From positions 682,001 through 746,000 of the forward strand of contig CAWIRC010000002.1 of assembly GCA_963838495.1 (NCBI GenBank): 64,000 bases of DNA, written 5' to 3'. A program made the position numbers and the translations under genes. The notes below the pieces were generated by a model. That model was not told the DNA's origin. It worked only from the letters and a program-made list of their open reading frames with translations, and ran no database searches. Positions 9,138-18,689 of the stretch are shown here, one piece after another (position 1 is the first letter of the stretch; each line of letters opens with the position of its first letter). Source of the DNA: JBEKIK01 sp963838495 (GTDB lineage: Bacteria > Planctomycetota > Planctomycetia > Pirellulales > Thermoguttaceae).

Positions 9138-10331
9138 CTAAGATGTCGCCTGCACCACGGATTTTTCAGAGATTTTCGCCGGTTGGGGACCCTGATACCC
9201 GTACTGAACCAGGTATTTTTCCCAACGGCGCCCGATTGCGGCGCGGTTCTCACTCGAGAGCTGGTAGCGGTTGGTCTTGTAGTCCTTCTGGCCCTCCATA
9301 TAGGTCTCGATCACCGGGCTGACCGCCTCGAAATCGCCCAATTCCAGTTCTTCGTAAATCCGTCTCATTTGTTCTATGGGACGTGAAATGAAATCTTCGT
9401 AACGCACCTCGCACAATTGGCCGGGGGCCATCAAACGCCGATCGCGCTCGAAAACCTTGTACATCCGCTCGAAGGTGTGAAATACGTACTCCTCCAAACC
9501 CGCATACTTCGGCATTTGCAGGCCCTCGTCGCGATATAAACGCTTCCAGAGATTGATCGTGGAAGGGAAAATCACGTAAGGATCGCGGACGATGTGCACG
9601 AACTTGGCCTTGGGAAAAAGCTCCAATAAAACTTTCAGGCGGCAGGTGTGCGGCGGCGATTTGAGCACGATCCGCTTGGGATTGCAGAGCGTCAGGCACT
9701 GGAGAAACCACAACAACTTGCTTTTCCAGCGATTCAGCGCCTTGGCAGGCACTCCTTCCAGGTCCAGGTACTCCGGGTATTGCGGCGGATGGTTCGAAAA
9801 TACAAAGGTCAGGTACGGCGACGGCACGCCCATGTTGCATAAGGCAAATTCGTCCTCCTGCGGCCGGTCCCAACCGGCAAGCATGTTGTCCGTTGGTCGG
9901 CGCGAAGGCAACAAATATTTTACCAATGGCTTGAACAACCAGGCGGAAACCAAAAAATGATTGGGCGCGAAACAAGCATAAGTGTCGGGAAACGTGTGCC
10001 TGCGGTCGAGCACCAATAATTCGTGCAGCAACGTCGTGCCCGATCGCCAATGTCCGATCACAAAAATGGGATCGTCTTTCAAAGCGGTGCACTTGATCCG
10101 CCGCCCGAATATAATCGCTTCAATGGCCCAAAAAAAGAAATTGATGATACTGACTATAAATACAATTATTGCCATCCCTATGCGGCGCGGGGTAATGGCA
10201 AAATGATTGCGAGCCAACAATCTAAGCCACCCCGACGTGTTCATCCCGTCCCAAAACCGTGGAATCCAGGGCCGGTCTTTATAACCTCCAGGTGACTGTT
10301 CCGGGGGATTGACTGGCTGATCGGTTTTCAT
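9138..10331 (-). CDS. Sulfotransferase family protein
   Basis: A P-loop sulfotransferase of about 397 residues. The 5'-phosphosulfate loop is VIGHWRSGTTLLHEL near residue 100, and the 3'-phosphate region is KFVHIVRDPYVIFPST near 220. One or two hydrophobic segments lie just before the P-loop (MAIIVFIVSIINFFFWAI), so it is probably membrane-associated. It should transfer sulfate from PAPS to a carbohydrate or lipid acceptor. An ATG at 10337 sits inside the Shine-Dalgarno; the ATG at 10331 has AAGGA at a good distance and is preferred. Confidence 0.88.
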   Translation of the reverse strand: MKTDQPVNPPEQSPGGYKDRPWIPRFWDGMNTSGWLRLLARNHFAITPRRIGMAIIVFIVSIINFFFWAIEAIIFGRRIKCTALKDDPIFVIGHWRSGTTLLHELLVLDRRHTFPDTYACFAPNHFLVSAWLFKPLVKYLLPSRRPTDNMLAGWDRPQEDEFALCNMGVPSPYLTFVFSNHPPQYPEYLDLEGVPAKALNRWKSKLLWFLQCLTLCNPKRIVLKSPPHTCRLKVLLELFPKAKFVHIVRDPYVIFPSTINLWKRLYRDEGLQMPKYAGLEEYVFHTFERMYKVFERDRRLMAPGQLCEVRYEDFISRPIEQMRRIYEELELGDFEAVSPVIETYMEGQKDYKTNRYQLSSENRAAIGRRWEKYLVQYGYQGPQPAKISEKSVVQATS

Positions 10332-10606
10332 GTGCATCCTTTTTGCATCCTTTTCAAAGCAATTGGGGCAAGTGCTCCAAATATCCTAGGCAACCTATGT
10401 TATTCAATTTCTCATGCCGGGTCAAGATATTACCAAACATATCCCTTTCAGGGCAAGATGACATTTTTTTCAGAATGTTTAGGCTTAGGGTTCAGTGCCT
10501 AGAACTTTGGTCTATGTAGTGCTATTCGCCGATTTGCCCGTTTTCGGTATACTTCCGACCCCTTTCACCACTGAATCCTGGACCCCCCAAACCCCGAGCC
10601 CTTGCC

Positions 10607-11338
10607 ATGAACTCGGCATTTCAAACATACGACATCGTAATGTTGGTAGTTTTGTTGGGCGCCACGATCTGGGGCGCATGGAAGGGCATGATTTGGCAAA
10701 TTGCCGCCCTGGCCTCGGTGCTGGTCAGTGCCGCCGTGGCCATTCATTTTAGCGCCCCTTTGGCCCAGTATTTCAACGCGACGGAACCGTGGCATCGCTT
10801 TTTCGCCATGCTGGTGCTCTACATTATCACTTCCTTGGCGATCTGGCTGCTTTTCAAGATGGTTTCCGGGATCGTGGACCGCGTAAAGCTCCGCGAGTTC
10901 GACCATCAGATGGGGGCCTTGTTCGGACTGGCTAAAGGCGTGCTTTTCTGCGTAGTGATCACGTTTTTCGCCGTGACGCTTTACGAGCCGCTCCGGCAAA
11001 TGGTCTTAAAATCATATTCCGGTTATGCCATTGCGCGTCTTACGCAAAAGGCCAATCCCATTTTGCCCCAGGACATCCGCGCCGTAATTGGTAAATACAT
11101 CGACGAATTGGACCAGAAACTCGAACCCGACGCCCAAGCGCCGCAAGGGGAGAACAAAAACATCGGGCAGGAAGATTTCAAAAACAGCGGCCGGCTGGTG
11201 GAGCAGAAACTAGACCAGGCAGGACAAAAAATCGAAGATCTGGGCCGCCGCATCGACCAAAAGCTGGAGTCGCTGGGCGCCCAGGCCAAGCAGCCTGCGG
11301 AGCCCGAAAAACCCGCCTCGGAGCAGGGGGGGCGGTAG
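10607..11338 (+). CDS. CvpA family membrane protein with long C-terminal tail
   Basis: The first 165 residues have the CvpA layout: four hydrophobic helices and the early motif GATIWGAWKGMIWQIAALAS. Residues beyond about 170 form a charged, Gln/Lys-rich tail with probable coiled coil (RLVEQKLDQAGQKIEDLGRR). CvpA homologues are linked to colicin V export and cell-envelope integrity; a specific role here is not known. It stands alone on the plus strand. Confidence 0.85.
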   Translation: MNSAFQTYDIVMLVVLLGATIWGAWKGMIWQIAALASVLVSAAVAIHFSAPLAQYFNATEPWHRFFAMLVLYIITSLAIWLLFKMVSGIVDRVKLREFDHQMGALFGLAKGVLFCVVITFFAVTLYEPLRQMVLKSYSGYAIARLTQKANPILPQDIRAVIGKYIDELDQKLEPDAQAPQGENKNIGQEDFKNSGRLVEQKLDQAGQKIEDLGRRIDQKLESLGAQAKQPAEPEKPASEQGGR

Positions 11339-11635
11339 CGGCAATCGCCGGAATTTGTCTCCGTTTTAACGGCATATCTACAGCCGGCGCCATGATCCCA
11401 AGCACTATACCAGGTATGCCCCATGATCTCCCCGGCAACAAGATTCCATCCGCAATCCGTACTTTTCCAGGGCAAAATGTCTTGCTGAAATAACGCGATT
11501 ATTTTGCGATTTGCATAATTCAAGCAGCGGAAAAACCGCTATATTCCCGGGAAAAATCGTCTCCCCGACCGAACATAAGAAACATTATCGGACGTTGGAG
11601 AGAGGCCGTTTTTCGGCCCTCCGGCCGTTTGAGTC
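11339..11635. other. Intergenic stretch between convergent genes
   Basis: No gene is seen. The only structure is a GGCCGTTTTTCGGCC-type palindrome near 11605-11630, between the convergent cvpA and LRR genes. It has no convincing T-run on either strand, so I do not call it a terminator. Confidence 0.5.
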
Positions 11636-12517
11636 CTATTTTTCGCTTTCTTCCGCCGGCTTGGCATTTGCATCGACGGATGGTTTTTCAACACGCGCTG
11701 CCGGCTTGTTTATATCCACTTGAATTCTGGGAAACTTCTTCTTGAGATTTTGCACGCCCGCTTCGCTAATTTTCATGTCCTTGCTGAACGAGACGCGCTT
11801 TAACTCGGGCAAAGATGAAAGCTCGGCCAATCCTGCATCCGTCACCTTGGTGTCCTGAATCAAGAGCCAATTAAGATTGGGCAGGTGCGAAATTTGCTTA
11901 ATCCCCTGGTCGGATACGTCGGTGCCGGATATGTTCAAAATAGTAAGAGTGGGGATTTTAGCGAGTGCTTCCATTCCCTTATCCGAAATTTTGGTGTTAT
12001 AGGCGTGCAAGGTTTGGAGGGCCGGCAAGGTGGCCAGCTGCGCCAGGCCGGCGTCGGTGATCGGAGTTCCATTGATCAACAGGTTGTTTAGATGCCTCAG
12101 GTTTTTTAGATAACCGAGTTGATCGTCATTGATTTCGGCATTTAAAAAAATCGCCGTCGATAACTGGCAGAGTTTAGCGATCTGTTTCATGGTCTCGTCG
12201 CTGGGTTTTAGACAATTGCTGAAATCGATGGAGGTCACTCCTTTGCCGGTCTCTTTAATCACCCTGACCCCGCATTTTTCCAATTCAACGATGGCTTCGC
12301 TCTCGGCTTTCTCATCGCCCTCGCCAAAGAGCCAATTCCAAAGGCCCTGGTTTTCTATGTTGCCCATCATCACTTGCCCGCGCTCTGTAAAACACACGAA
12401 CAAAACAACGCCGACGACAAGTAGGACTGCAACCCAGACGATTACTGACACTTTGCTTACTCTCCGGCCGGTTTTTCCGCCGCCGGACGGGGCTTGTTGC
12501 GATTGGTCAGAGCTCAT
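11636..12517 (-). CDS. Membrane-anchored leucine-rich-repeat protein
   Basis: The start at 12517 is chosen because AAGGAA lies about eight bases upstream; the longer frame runs into accA. A single membrane helix is at about residues 25-45 (VSVIVWVAVLLVVGVVLFV). From about residue 110 there are six or so leucine-rich units of 23-24 residues with the consensus ITDAGLAQLATLPALQTLHA. The C-terminus is Lys/Pro/Glu-rich. Such LRR proteins are very common in Planctomycetes and are thought to be protein-binding; the partner is unknown. It follows accA with a 46-base gap and is probably cotranscribed. Confidence 0.85.
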   Translation of the reverse strand: MSSDQSQQAPSGGGKTGRRVSKVSVIVWVAVLLVVGVVLFVCFTERGQVMMGNIENQGLWNWLFGEGDEKAESEAIVELEKCGVRVIKETGKGVTSIDFSNCLKPSDETMKQIAKLCQLSTAIFLNAEINDDQLGYLKNLRHLNNLLINGTPITDAGLAQLATLPALQTLHAYNTKISDKGMEALAKIPTLTILNISGTDVSDQGIKQISHLPNLNWLLIQDTKVTDAGLAELSSLPELKRVSFSKDMKISEAGVQNLKKKFPRIQVDINKPAARVEKPSVDANAKPAEESEK

Positions 12518-12563
12518 ATACAATTTCCTTTTGCGGCTCATGGCCGCGGTAAAACAATTATGG

Positions 12564-13685
12564 TTAATATAATTCCGAACTATCTCTTTCCGGCGCCGCC
12601 GTTTCCGTCTGCCGGTGCGGCGGCTTGACTGCGCGAGTTCCGCCGGAGGGCTGCGCGGCGGACTGGTTGCCTTCTTGTTCAAGCGCAGACAACACGCCCG
12701 TGCCGCCTGCCGCGGAGCCCATGTTTCCTTCGATAAATATACCCATGCGGCGGAACTTTTGGTATCTATCCTCCATTAATTTTTCCCCGGGAATCGCGGT
12801 CAATTCCCGCAGGGTGTTGCGGAGGTAGATTTTCAGGCGGTTGGCCATTAGGTGGTGATCGCGATGCGCCCCGCCCAGCGGCTCGTGAATGATCTCGTCG
12901 ATAACGCCCAGGCCAAGCAGGTCCTTGGCGGTCATTTTCAAGGCCTCGGCGGCCTGTTCTTTGAAGGCGTGGCTCTTCCAAAGTATGCCAGCGCAGCCTT
13001 CCGGGCTGATAACCGAATAATAGGCGTGTTCCAGCATGGCCACACGGTCGCCCACGCCGATGCCCAGCGCCCCGCCGGACCCCCCCTCTCCGATAACCAC
13101 GCAAATTATCGGCGTCGGCAGCCTCGCCATCTCGAACATCGAATTGGCGATGACTTGCGCCTGTCCCCGCTCCTCGGCCCCTATGCCCGGATATGCCCCG
13201 CCGGTGTCGATAAAGCAGATTATAGGCATGTGGAACTTGGCCGCCAGGCGCATCTTGCCGATCGACTTGCGATACCCTTCCGGATGGGCGTACCCGTAAT
13301 TGCACAGGCTCCGTTCCTTCAGGCTCTTGCCCTTTTGATGACCGGCAATCATCACTTTAAACGTGTCCAATTTGGCAAAGCCCGTGCGGATGGCCCGGTC
13401 GTCGCCAAAACACCGGTCGCCGTGCAGCTCCACGAATTCCTCGAAGATCAACTCGATGTAATCGGCCGTCATGGGCCGCTCCGGATGCCGGGCAACCTCG
13501 ACCTGCTCCCAAGGCTTCAAATTATTGTAGATCTGTTTTATCAGGTCCACCCGCTCCCGGCGCAAACGCCGGATCTCGGCGCGGACCTCGGGTGTCTGCT
13601 CCGTCTTTGCCTCGAGCTTCGAAAGCCGATCCTCCAACTCGTAGATCGGCCGCTCAAACGCCAGGTGGTATTCGCTTCCTGCCAT
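12564..13685 (-). CDS. accA: Acetyl-CoA carboxylase carboxyltransferase subunit alpha
   Basis: The 373-residue protein matches AccA: N-terminal IYELEDRLSKLEAK, then ELHGDRCFGDDRAI, PEGYRKSIGKMRLAAKF, FIDTGGAYPGIGAEERGQA, and IGEGGSGGALGIGVGDRV with the oxyanion-hole glycines. The C-terminal 45 residues are a low-complexity Ala/Pro/Arg extension past the usual end. It carries out the transfer of carboxyl from biotin to acetyl-CoA in fatty-acid synthesis, with AccD encoded elsewhere. It lies directly after a Ser/Thr kinase gene and before the LRR gene on the same strand. Confidence 0.96.
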   Translation of the reverse strand: MAGSEYHLAFERPIYELEDRLSKLEAKTEQTPEVRAEIRRLRRERVDLIKQIYNNLKPWEQVEVARHPERPMTADYIELIFEEFVELHGDRCFGDDRAIRTGFAKLDTFKVMIAGHQKGKSLKERSLCNYGYAHPEGYRKSIGKMRLAAKFHMPIICFIDTGGAYPGIGAEERGQAQVIANSMFEMARLPTPIICVVIGEGGSGGALGIGVGDRVAMLEHAYYSVISPEGCAGILWKSHAFKEQAAEALKMTAKDLLGLGVIDEIIHEPLGGAHRDHHLMANRLKIYLRNTLRELTAIPGEKLMEDRYQKFRRMGIFIEGNMGSAAGGTGVLSALEQEGNQSAAQPSGGTRAVKPPHRQTETAAPERDSSELY

Positions 13686-13766
13686 GTAAGGTTTCAGGGT
13701 TCAGTGGTCAGAGTTCAGGATTTAATCATTCATAATTCCGCATTCTTCATTCTGCATTCTTCATTT

Positions 13767-14633
13767 TTAATTCTTAATTTCCGGCGGCTTGGGCGGATTC
13801 TTGTATATCCGCAGCATGCGGAACTCGCCCAAAAAATCCTCCATCGAACTCGGCCTGGCCGCCGGGTTCTTGGACATGCACCTGCGGACCAATTGGGCAA
13901 ACTCCGCCGTTACATTGCTGTTGAAAGCCTCCAGCGGCGGCGGCGGCACCCGCAGGTGCTTCATCAACAGCTCGTTGGAACTTACCCCCGTAAACGGCGG
14001 CTTGCCCGCCAGCAATTCGTGCAACACGCAGCCGAAACTGTATACGTCCGAGCGCGGATCCTGAGCCTTGCCGCGTATCTGCTCGGGCGCCATGTAGCTC
14101 CGCGTCCCTTGCACTTTGTTTCCCCTGGAAAAAAATCTCACAAGCCGCGATTTCTGCTTCCGCGCCAAGGCAAAGTCGATCAGTTTGACTCCTCCTTCGT
14201 CACTGACCAAAAAATTGTCCGGCTTGACGTCGCGATGCACCCAGCCCATTTTGTGGAGGTATCCCAAGGCCTCCGCCGAGCGCTCCACGACCTTCGGCAG
14301 CATATAGGAGATTTTTTCCATGCCGGCGTTAAGCCTCTGCTTCATGTTCGGCGCCGAAAACCATTCCGCTACCAAGTAAGGCGTGCCGCGATCTGTGCCA
14401 AGCGAAAACATCTCGATTATCCACTGGTGTCTCAAGGTCCGGCCAACCGCGTACTCCCAACGAAGAAAACGAACTTGCTCCCGGTCCTTAACGAATTTGT
14501 CCAATAATGTTTTAATGCCCACTATCCGGTCGTTGGCGTCGTCGTAGGCCTGCCAAATGCAGCAGTTCTGGCCCGTGTGCACCACGTTCAACAGCCGATA
14601 CGGACCAAGATAACCTGGTGTTGCCTTTGCCAC
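13767..14633 (-). CDS. Hanks-type Ser/Thr protein kinase with altered DFG motif
   Basis: A 288-residue kinase domain with no membrane segment. Visible motifs are the beta-3 lysine IVGIKTL (Lys41), HRDVKPDN at 133-140, the metal-binding triplet as DFA instead of DFG at 153-155, APE at 182-184, and DVYSFGCVLHELLAGKPPF. The glycine-rich loop (VVHTGQNCCIW) is degenerate. The HRD aspartate and Asn are intact, so catalysis is possible, but the loop and DFA changes could mean low activity. It precedes accA by 81 bases on the same strand. Confidence 0.9.
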   Translation of the reverse strand: MAKATPGYLGPYRLLNVVHTGQNCCIWQAYDDANDRIVGIKTLLDKFVKDREQVRFLRWEYAVGRTLRHQWIIEMFSLGTDRGTPYLVAEWFSAPNMKQRLNAGMEKISYMLPKVVERSAEALGYLHKMGWVHRDVKPDNFLVSDEGGVKLIDFALARKQKSRLVRFFSRGNKVQGTRSYMAPEQIRGKAQDPRSDVYSFGCVLHELLAGKPPFTGVSSNELLMKHLRVPPPPLEAFNSNVTAEFAQLVRRCMSKNPAARPSSMEDFLGEFRMLRIYKNPPKPPEIKN

Positions 14634-14944
14634 TGGGAAACTTCTCGCACTAATGCCGCGAATTGTAGGACGAATTTGAAATTCGTCCTACTTTGATTTC
14701 TGGAAAATGTAAGAAGAATTTAAATTCGCCCCACTTTATGGGGGTTAGGCCCGATGGCCGCTTGTCTTCAAAACATCATAATTCAGTACAGTTTAGCCCT
14801 TTGCCGCCGCTTGGGCAACCGCTCTTTCCACCCCCCAAGCGGCTTGTGCGGCACTTCGGTAAGGAATAAAATGCGGCTATTGATGTGAAAAAAAGCTGCG
14901 GCCCCCTGCCCTGCCCTTTGCGACAAATAAAGGATGGTGACTTC
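14634..14944. other. Intergenic stretch with two degenerate palindromes
   Basis: AGGACGAATTTGAAATTCG (about 14667-14685, with TCCT following) is a clear palindrome. A related, weaker AAGAATTTAAATTCGCCCC lies at about 14713. No gene is seen. It separates the divergent kinase and small membrane-protein genes, so promoters are expected here, but I could not identify one with confidence. Confidence 0.55.
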
Positions 14945-15388
14945 ATGCTGAAATCCGCCACATTATCTGAAAGAGAAGAAAAATGCATCGGTCACGCAAG
15001 GAAGCGAGTTCAATATCTGCAAAAATGGGGTCGCTGGGGCGCTGCTTTTTATTTTCTTGCCGCCTTGTGTTTTATCGTTTTGGGTGTGGTTTTTCTAATT
15101 TTTACAATTCATGTGGTCAGGGATATCCCAGCACCACCTGCCCAACCCAATCCTAATCAAGCGCAACTCGATGCTATTAGATTAGGTTTTGCTCTGGGCT
15201 TAGTTCTAGGTTTTTTAAGCGGATATTTATTCTTTAAAGGTTGTTTATGTCTTTACGAATCCAATATTTATTTCCGCGGCGATCTTATCAGCAATCTATT
15301 GATAAAATACCACGATGCAATCCTTGCCATAATGCAAAATCAAAACAACCATCAAATGGAAAATATAAACGATCAACAAATGAATTAA
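14945..15388 (+). CDS. Small two-helix membrane protein of unknown function
   Basis: Starting at the ATG at 14945 (AAAGGATGG upstream), the protein has 147 residues. Two hydrophobic segments, FYFLAALCFIVLGVVFLIF and GFALGLVLGFLSGYLFF, flank a Pro-rich loop. The C-terminus is Asn/Gln-rich (MQNQNNHQMENINDQQMN). Base composition is more AT-rich than the neighbours, which may mean recent arrival. I do not recognise the family. Confidence 0.6.
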   Translation: MLKSATLSEREEKCIGHARKRVQYLQKWGRWGAAFYFLAALCFIVLGVVFLIFTIHVVRDIPAPPAQPNPNQAQLDAIRLGFALGLVLGFLSGYLFFKGCLCLYESNIYFRGDLISNLLIKYHDAILAIMQNQNNHQMENINDQQMN

Positions 15389-15435
15389 AATGCAAAAATA
15401 ATATAGCTATTGTGCATTCATAAAACCCAATTAAT

Positions 15436-15488
15436 TCCCTTCATCATTCATCCCTCATCCCTCATCCCTCATCCTTCATCCTTCATCC
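15436..15488. repeat. TCATCCC/TCATCCT heptamer array
   Basis: About seven tandem 7-bp units (TCATCCC then TCATCCT) end at the stop of the DUF4175-like gene. Similar arrays are at 24172-24186, 25285-25325, 32636-32668, 50607-50683 and 53240-53275. No protein is encoded. Confidence 0.8.
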
Positions 15489-18400
15489 TTATTTCTCCCT
15501 CATCATTTTCAAAATCAACTCCGCCAAGCGCACCTGTTCCGCGGCAAGCTGTTCATACTCCTTGCGCTGCCGGTCGTTGGCCCGTCCTTCAGGGCCGATC
15601 GACTCGGTCAAAGCGGCGGTGCGGCGATTGATGTCCTCCTGCATAATTTTCAACATTTTGAGCTCAGATAGTTTTACAGTGTTTTGCGGTTGATTAGCCG
15701 CCTGATTGGCGTTTGCCTGCGCCTTATTTTCGGCGCCGGCCGGCTGGTTCGGCTGATTTTGCGGCGCCTCGGGCTTTAATGCCTCCAAAACCAGCTCCAG
15801 CCGGCGGATGGCGTTTTGCTGGGCTTGTTGCGTCTCCACCCCGGTCAAAAGCCGGTCCAGAAATCCGGCGGCCTCGTCCATCTCCCGGCTGGCGCCGTCA
15901 ATGGCCGTGGAATAAACAACGGCCTCGCCGAGCTGCTCGCCCAGGTGCATGGCGTCGATTTGCAGTGAGCGCTGCAAGCGGGCCAGGTCCAGAACCGCCG
16001 CCGATTGCGCCCGGGTGAACTGGCCTTGCGCCTGCCGCGCTTGTTCCATTTGCCCCGTTTCATTGCGGATCTTCTCCTGCCGCTCCCGCAGATATTTTAC
16101 CGCCTTTTCCAATTGCGAAAGTTGTTCGGCTGGGGATTGCCGCGTGCTCTGGTGGATGAGAATATCGATGATCTGCCGCAGGTTCTCGATGATGTCGGCT
16201 TGCAATTCGACCGCTTGTCCGATCTGGTTTTGCCGCAGGCTCTCGCCGCAGGCCCGCATTTGTCCGCCGATGCCCATCCGCCCGGCCTGTTCCAGGGCAA
16301 TGGCGACTATTTTTGCCGCCGGGGGATCGGTCCTTTGCAGTTCCGGCTCGGATCGATCCATGTCCTGAAGGATGCGATCGAGAGTTCGCGCATGATCGAA
16401 CTGCCGGGATGCCAGGATCTTCAACTCGGCGGCCTCCGCAGGCGGCAGGTTGCTCGGCTCACGGCCGATTGTGTGCCGGCCGGTTTCCGCCGTTTGCCGG
16501 ACAGTTTCTTCCTGTTCACGCAACAACTGGTTCAAATCTCGCTGGAAACGCAGGCTGCCGTTCCACTGCGATAATTGCCCGATCAATTTTTCCAGGGATG
16601 AAACGACCTGCTCCTGATTTTTCCCCGCACCGTCCAAGGCCGCGGCAACATCCGCGCCGGCATCGGCGCCGGCGGGCTTCTCGCCCAACCCGATCTCGGC
16701 CGATTTAACTGCCCGCGTCAATTCGCGCTCGATAACGGGCAAGTGATCTCGCTTCAGCCGATCGATTTCGTCCAGCACCGATTCCAGGCGCTGTTTCAAA
16801 TCCGGATTGTCGATGCGATTGTTTTCCAAATCGGCCAGCATGGCTAAAACATGCGATGGAACCCCTTCGCCTTCGCCCGTCAAAACCGCGTCCACCTGCC
16901 TCTGGCCGAGTTCCGCCGCGCGGAGCTGGTCCAGGTCGGGTTGCTCCAGCCGTTTTGTCTCGGCCAGGCGGATTTCCACGGCATCTACTTGCCCGCGCCC
17001 CGCACGCTGCATTTTTAGCGCCCGCTCCAGTTCGGCCGAAAGCAGGGCCTGCCGCCCGGCAATGCGGTCTTCGATCTCGCGGGGCGTAACAACAATCAAA
17101 CGCCGCGGTTCGCTCCGCGCGGATTGCGGCAAATAATCGTCGGCCGCCGCCTGCAAAACGACCTGCATCCCGGCGCAGGGCAGGGGTTCCAACTGCCAAA
17201 GATATTCCACGACCCGGCTCTCCCCGGTTGCGACCGAACGCGATGATCCGCCCATGGTTTGCGGAGGCGCTTGTTGCGGACCGGTGTAAAGCGGCACAAT
17301 CTGCTCGGCGGATGATGCCGTCGGGACGTTTCCGGCCTGCACTGCATTTCCGCCGCCAGCCTTGACGCTGAACGCCAACGCCACGTCGCGAATCGCCAGG
17401 TCGTCCTTGGCCGTGATCTTTAGCGGCACGTCCGCCTGCACCGTGACGTATATATTGGCGGCCGGCTGCTCGATGCTCACGCTGGGCGGCGAATCGGCCA
17501 CGGCCGCGATCTCCCAACGATCGTCCTGCCCGCCTTCAAGGCCCTGGCGATCCTTGAGGCGGAACCAATACGATCCGGATTTATCCACCACCAGCGCGGC
17601 GTCGGAAAAGGCGATCCTCAGCCCGTCGCCGCTTAGCCGGCCGGGAAATTCCCGCCCCTCCTCCAGGCACAGCGCGGCGCTTTCCAGCGGTTTCGTGGCC
17701 TTCGCTTCGATCTCCAATCGCGTGCCGGCCAGGGCCCGGATGTTGTTCTCCGCCTTTTCCTCGGGCCAGCCCGTGTATGGCGGCGGGAGCAAACGGATGG
17801 AAAGCGACTCGATTGCCGGCCGCTCGACTACCTCCACCAGACGCCAAGGCATGGAGCGGTCGTCGCCGCCTTCGACGCGGTATGAGAACGATCGCACCAC
17901 GTTTTCCCGCCGGGCAACCGCTGCGTTGCCCACCTGGTGCATAAGCGCGGTTTCTTCCGCCATTCGGCCGTCGCCGCCGGTAAAGCGATAATGTATGTAA
18001 ACCTCGGCCGGCAGCGGAACGGCCGCGCTATCCACCGCCTCGACCTCGAATGCCTGCCCCCGGCCCACGCGCTCCACCGGATTGCGGATTTCAAGATGGT
18101 TTTTTTGCGGCCAGGCCGCGCTGCCCAGCGGATTTATAAGCCGGGCAAGGGCCGTTCGCGCCACGCCCGGATCGAGCACGGCCAACATTAAACCAACTAT
18201 GAAAATAATTATCGAAACCACCACGGCGCGGACCACGGGCCGCTGGTTGACGGCCTGGTTGAAGTCCATCTCCGCCGTCTCGGCCGTGGCTTGTGCAATC
18301 ACCGTTCGGCGCAGGACCGGAGAACCTGCCGTCGCATCGCCTTCGTCCTGGGCGATAAACTCCACCGCGCTGAGCAACCGGTCATCCAAGCCGGGAAAAC

Positions 18401-18677
18401 GCCGCTGCAGCTTGACCGCCAGGTAGTCATTTCTTAAATGGACAACCGCCGGCAGGTAAAAAAACCGGTAAAACGCCCAGCCCACCGCCCCCAGAAAGCC
18501 CAGCGAAACGATCATCCTCACCCCGCGGTCTTGAAACCGCAATATATAATCCATCAACCCCAGAAAAATAGCCGCCGCCAGCGCGCTGCTTAGGATCGCG
18601 CTAAGGCCGCGGATTATCGCCAGCCGCCGCACGCGGCGCCGCAAATCGGCAAGCTTGTCTTCAAGCGGATGGGGCAT
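15489..18677 (-). CDS. DUF4175-like large membrane-anchored coiled-coil protein
   Basis: A 1062-residue protein with three N-terminal hydrophobic helices at about residues 20-42, 52-74 and 148-170. A long exported-looking middle part follows, with PPPYTGWP and SIEQPAANIYVTVQADVPL segments. The C-terminal half is charged, Gln/Glu-rich coiled coil (LAETKRLEQPDLDQLRAAEL) ending AEQVRLAELILKMM. This is the layout of the DUF4175 proteins that stand beside MoxR/VWA genes in many bacteria; the role is probably envelope-associated but is unproven. It is last in the MoxR operon, 12 bases after hicB, with no clear ribosome-binding site of its own. Confidence 0.82.
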   Translation of the reverse strand: MPHPLEDKLADLRRRVRRLAIIRGLSAILSSALAAAIFLGLMDYILRFQDRGVRMIVSLGFLGAVGWAFYRFFYLPAVVHLRNDYLAVKLQRRFPGLDDRLLSAVEFIAQDEGDATAGSPVLRRTVIAQATAETAEMDFNQAVNQRPVVRAVVVSIIIFIVGLMLAVLDPGVARTALARLINPLGSAAWPQKNHLEIRNPVERVGRGQAFEVEAVDSAAVPLPAEVYIHYRFTGGDGRMAEETALMHQVGNAAVARRENVVRSFSYRVEGGDDRSMPWRLVEVVERPAIESLSIRLLPPPYTGWPEEKAENNIRALAGTRLEIEAKATKPLESAALCLEEGREFPGRLSGDGLRIAFSDAALVVDKSGSYWFRLKDRQGLEGGQDDRWEIAAVADSPPSVSIEQPAANIYVTVQADVPLKITAKDDLAIRDVALAFSVKAGGGNAVQAGNVPTASSAEQIVPLYTGPQQAPPQTMGGSSRSVATGESRVVEYLWQLEPLPCAGMQVVLQAAADDYLPQSARSEPRRLIVVTPREIEDRIAGRQALLSAELERALKMQRAGRGQVDAVEIRLAETKRLEQPDLDQLRAAELGQRQVDAVLTGEGEGVPSHVLAMLADLENNRIDNPDLKQRLESVLDEIDRLKRDHLPVIERELTRAVKSAEIGLGEKPAGADAGADVAAALDGAGKNQEQVVSSLEKLIGQLSQWNGSLRFQRDLNQLLREQEETVRQTAETGRHTIGREPSNLPPAEAAELKILASRQFDHARTLDRILQDMDRSEPELQRTDPPAAKIVAIALEQAGRMGIGGQMRACGESLRQNQIGQAVELQADIIENLRQIIDILIHQSTRQSPAEQLSQLEKAVKYLRERQEKIRNETGQMEQARQAQGQFTRAQSAAVLDLARLQRSLQIDAMHLGEQLGEAVVYSTAIDGASREMDEAAGFLDRLLTGVETQQAQQNAIRRLELVLEALKPEAPQNQPNQPAGAENKAQANANQAANQPQNTVKLSELKMLKIMQEDINRRTAALTESIGPEGRANDRQRKEYEQLAAEQVRLAELILKMMREK

Positions 18678-18689
18678 GTAGTCGTTTCG

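Noticed and set aside
11596..11640. Terminator between cvpA and the LRR gene
   Set aside because: The palindrome has no adjacent T-run on either strand.
12852..14507. 551-codon open frame on the plus strand
   Set aside because: It is antisense to accA and the Ser/Thr kinase, which are clearly real; long antisense frames are expected in GC-rich coding DNA.
15436..15488. Heptamer arrays as possible CRISPR
   Set aside because: Units are 7 bp with no spacers; this is a simple tandem repeat.
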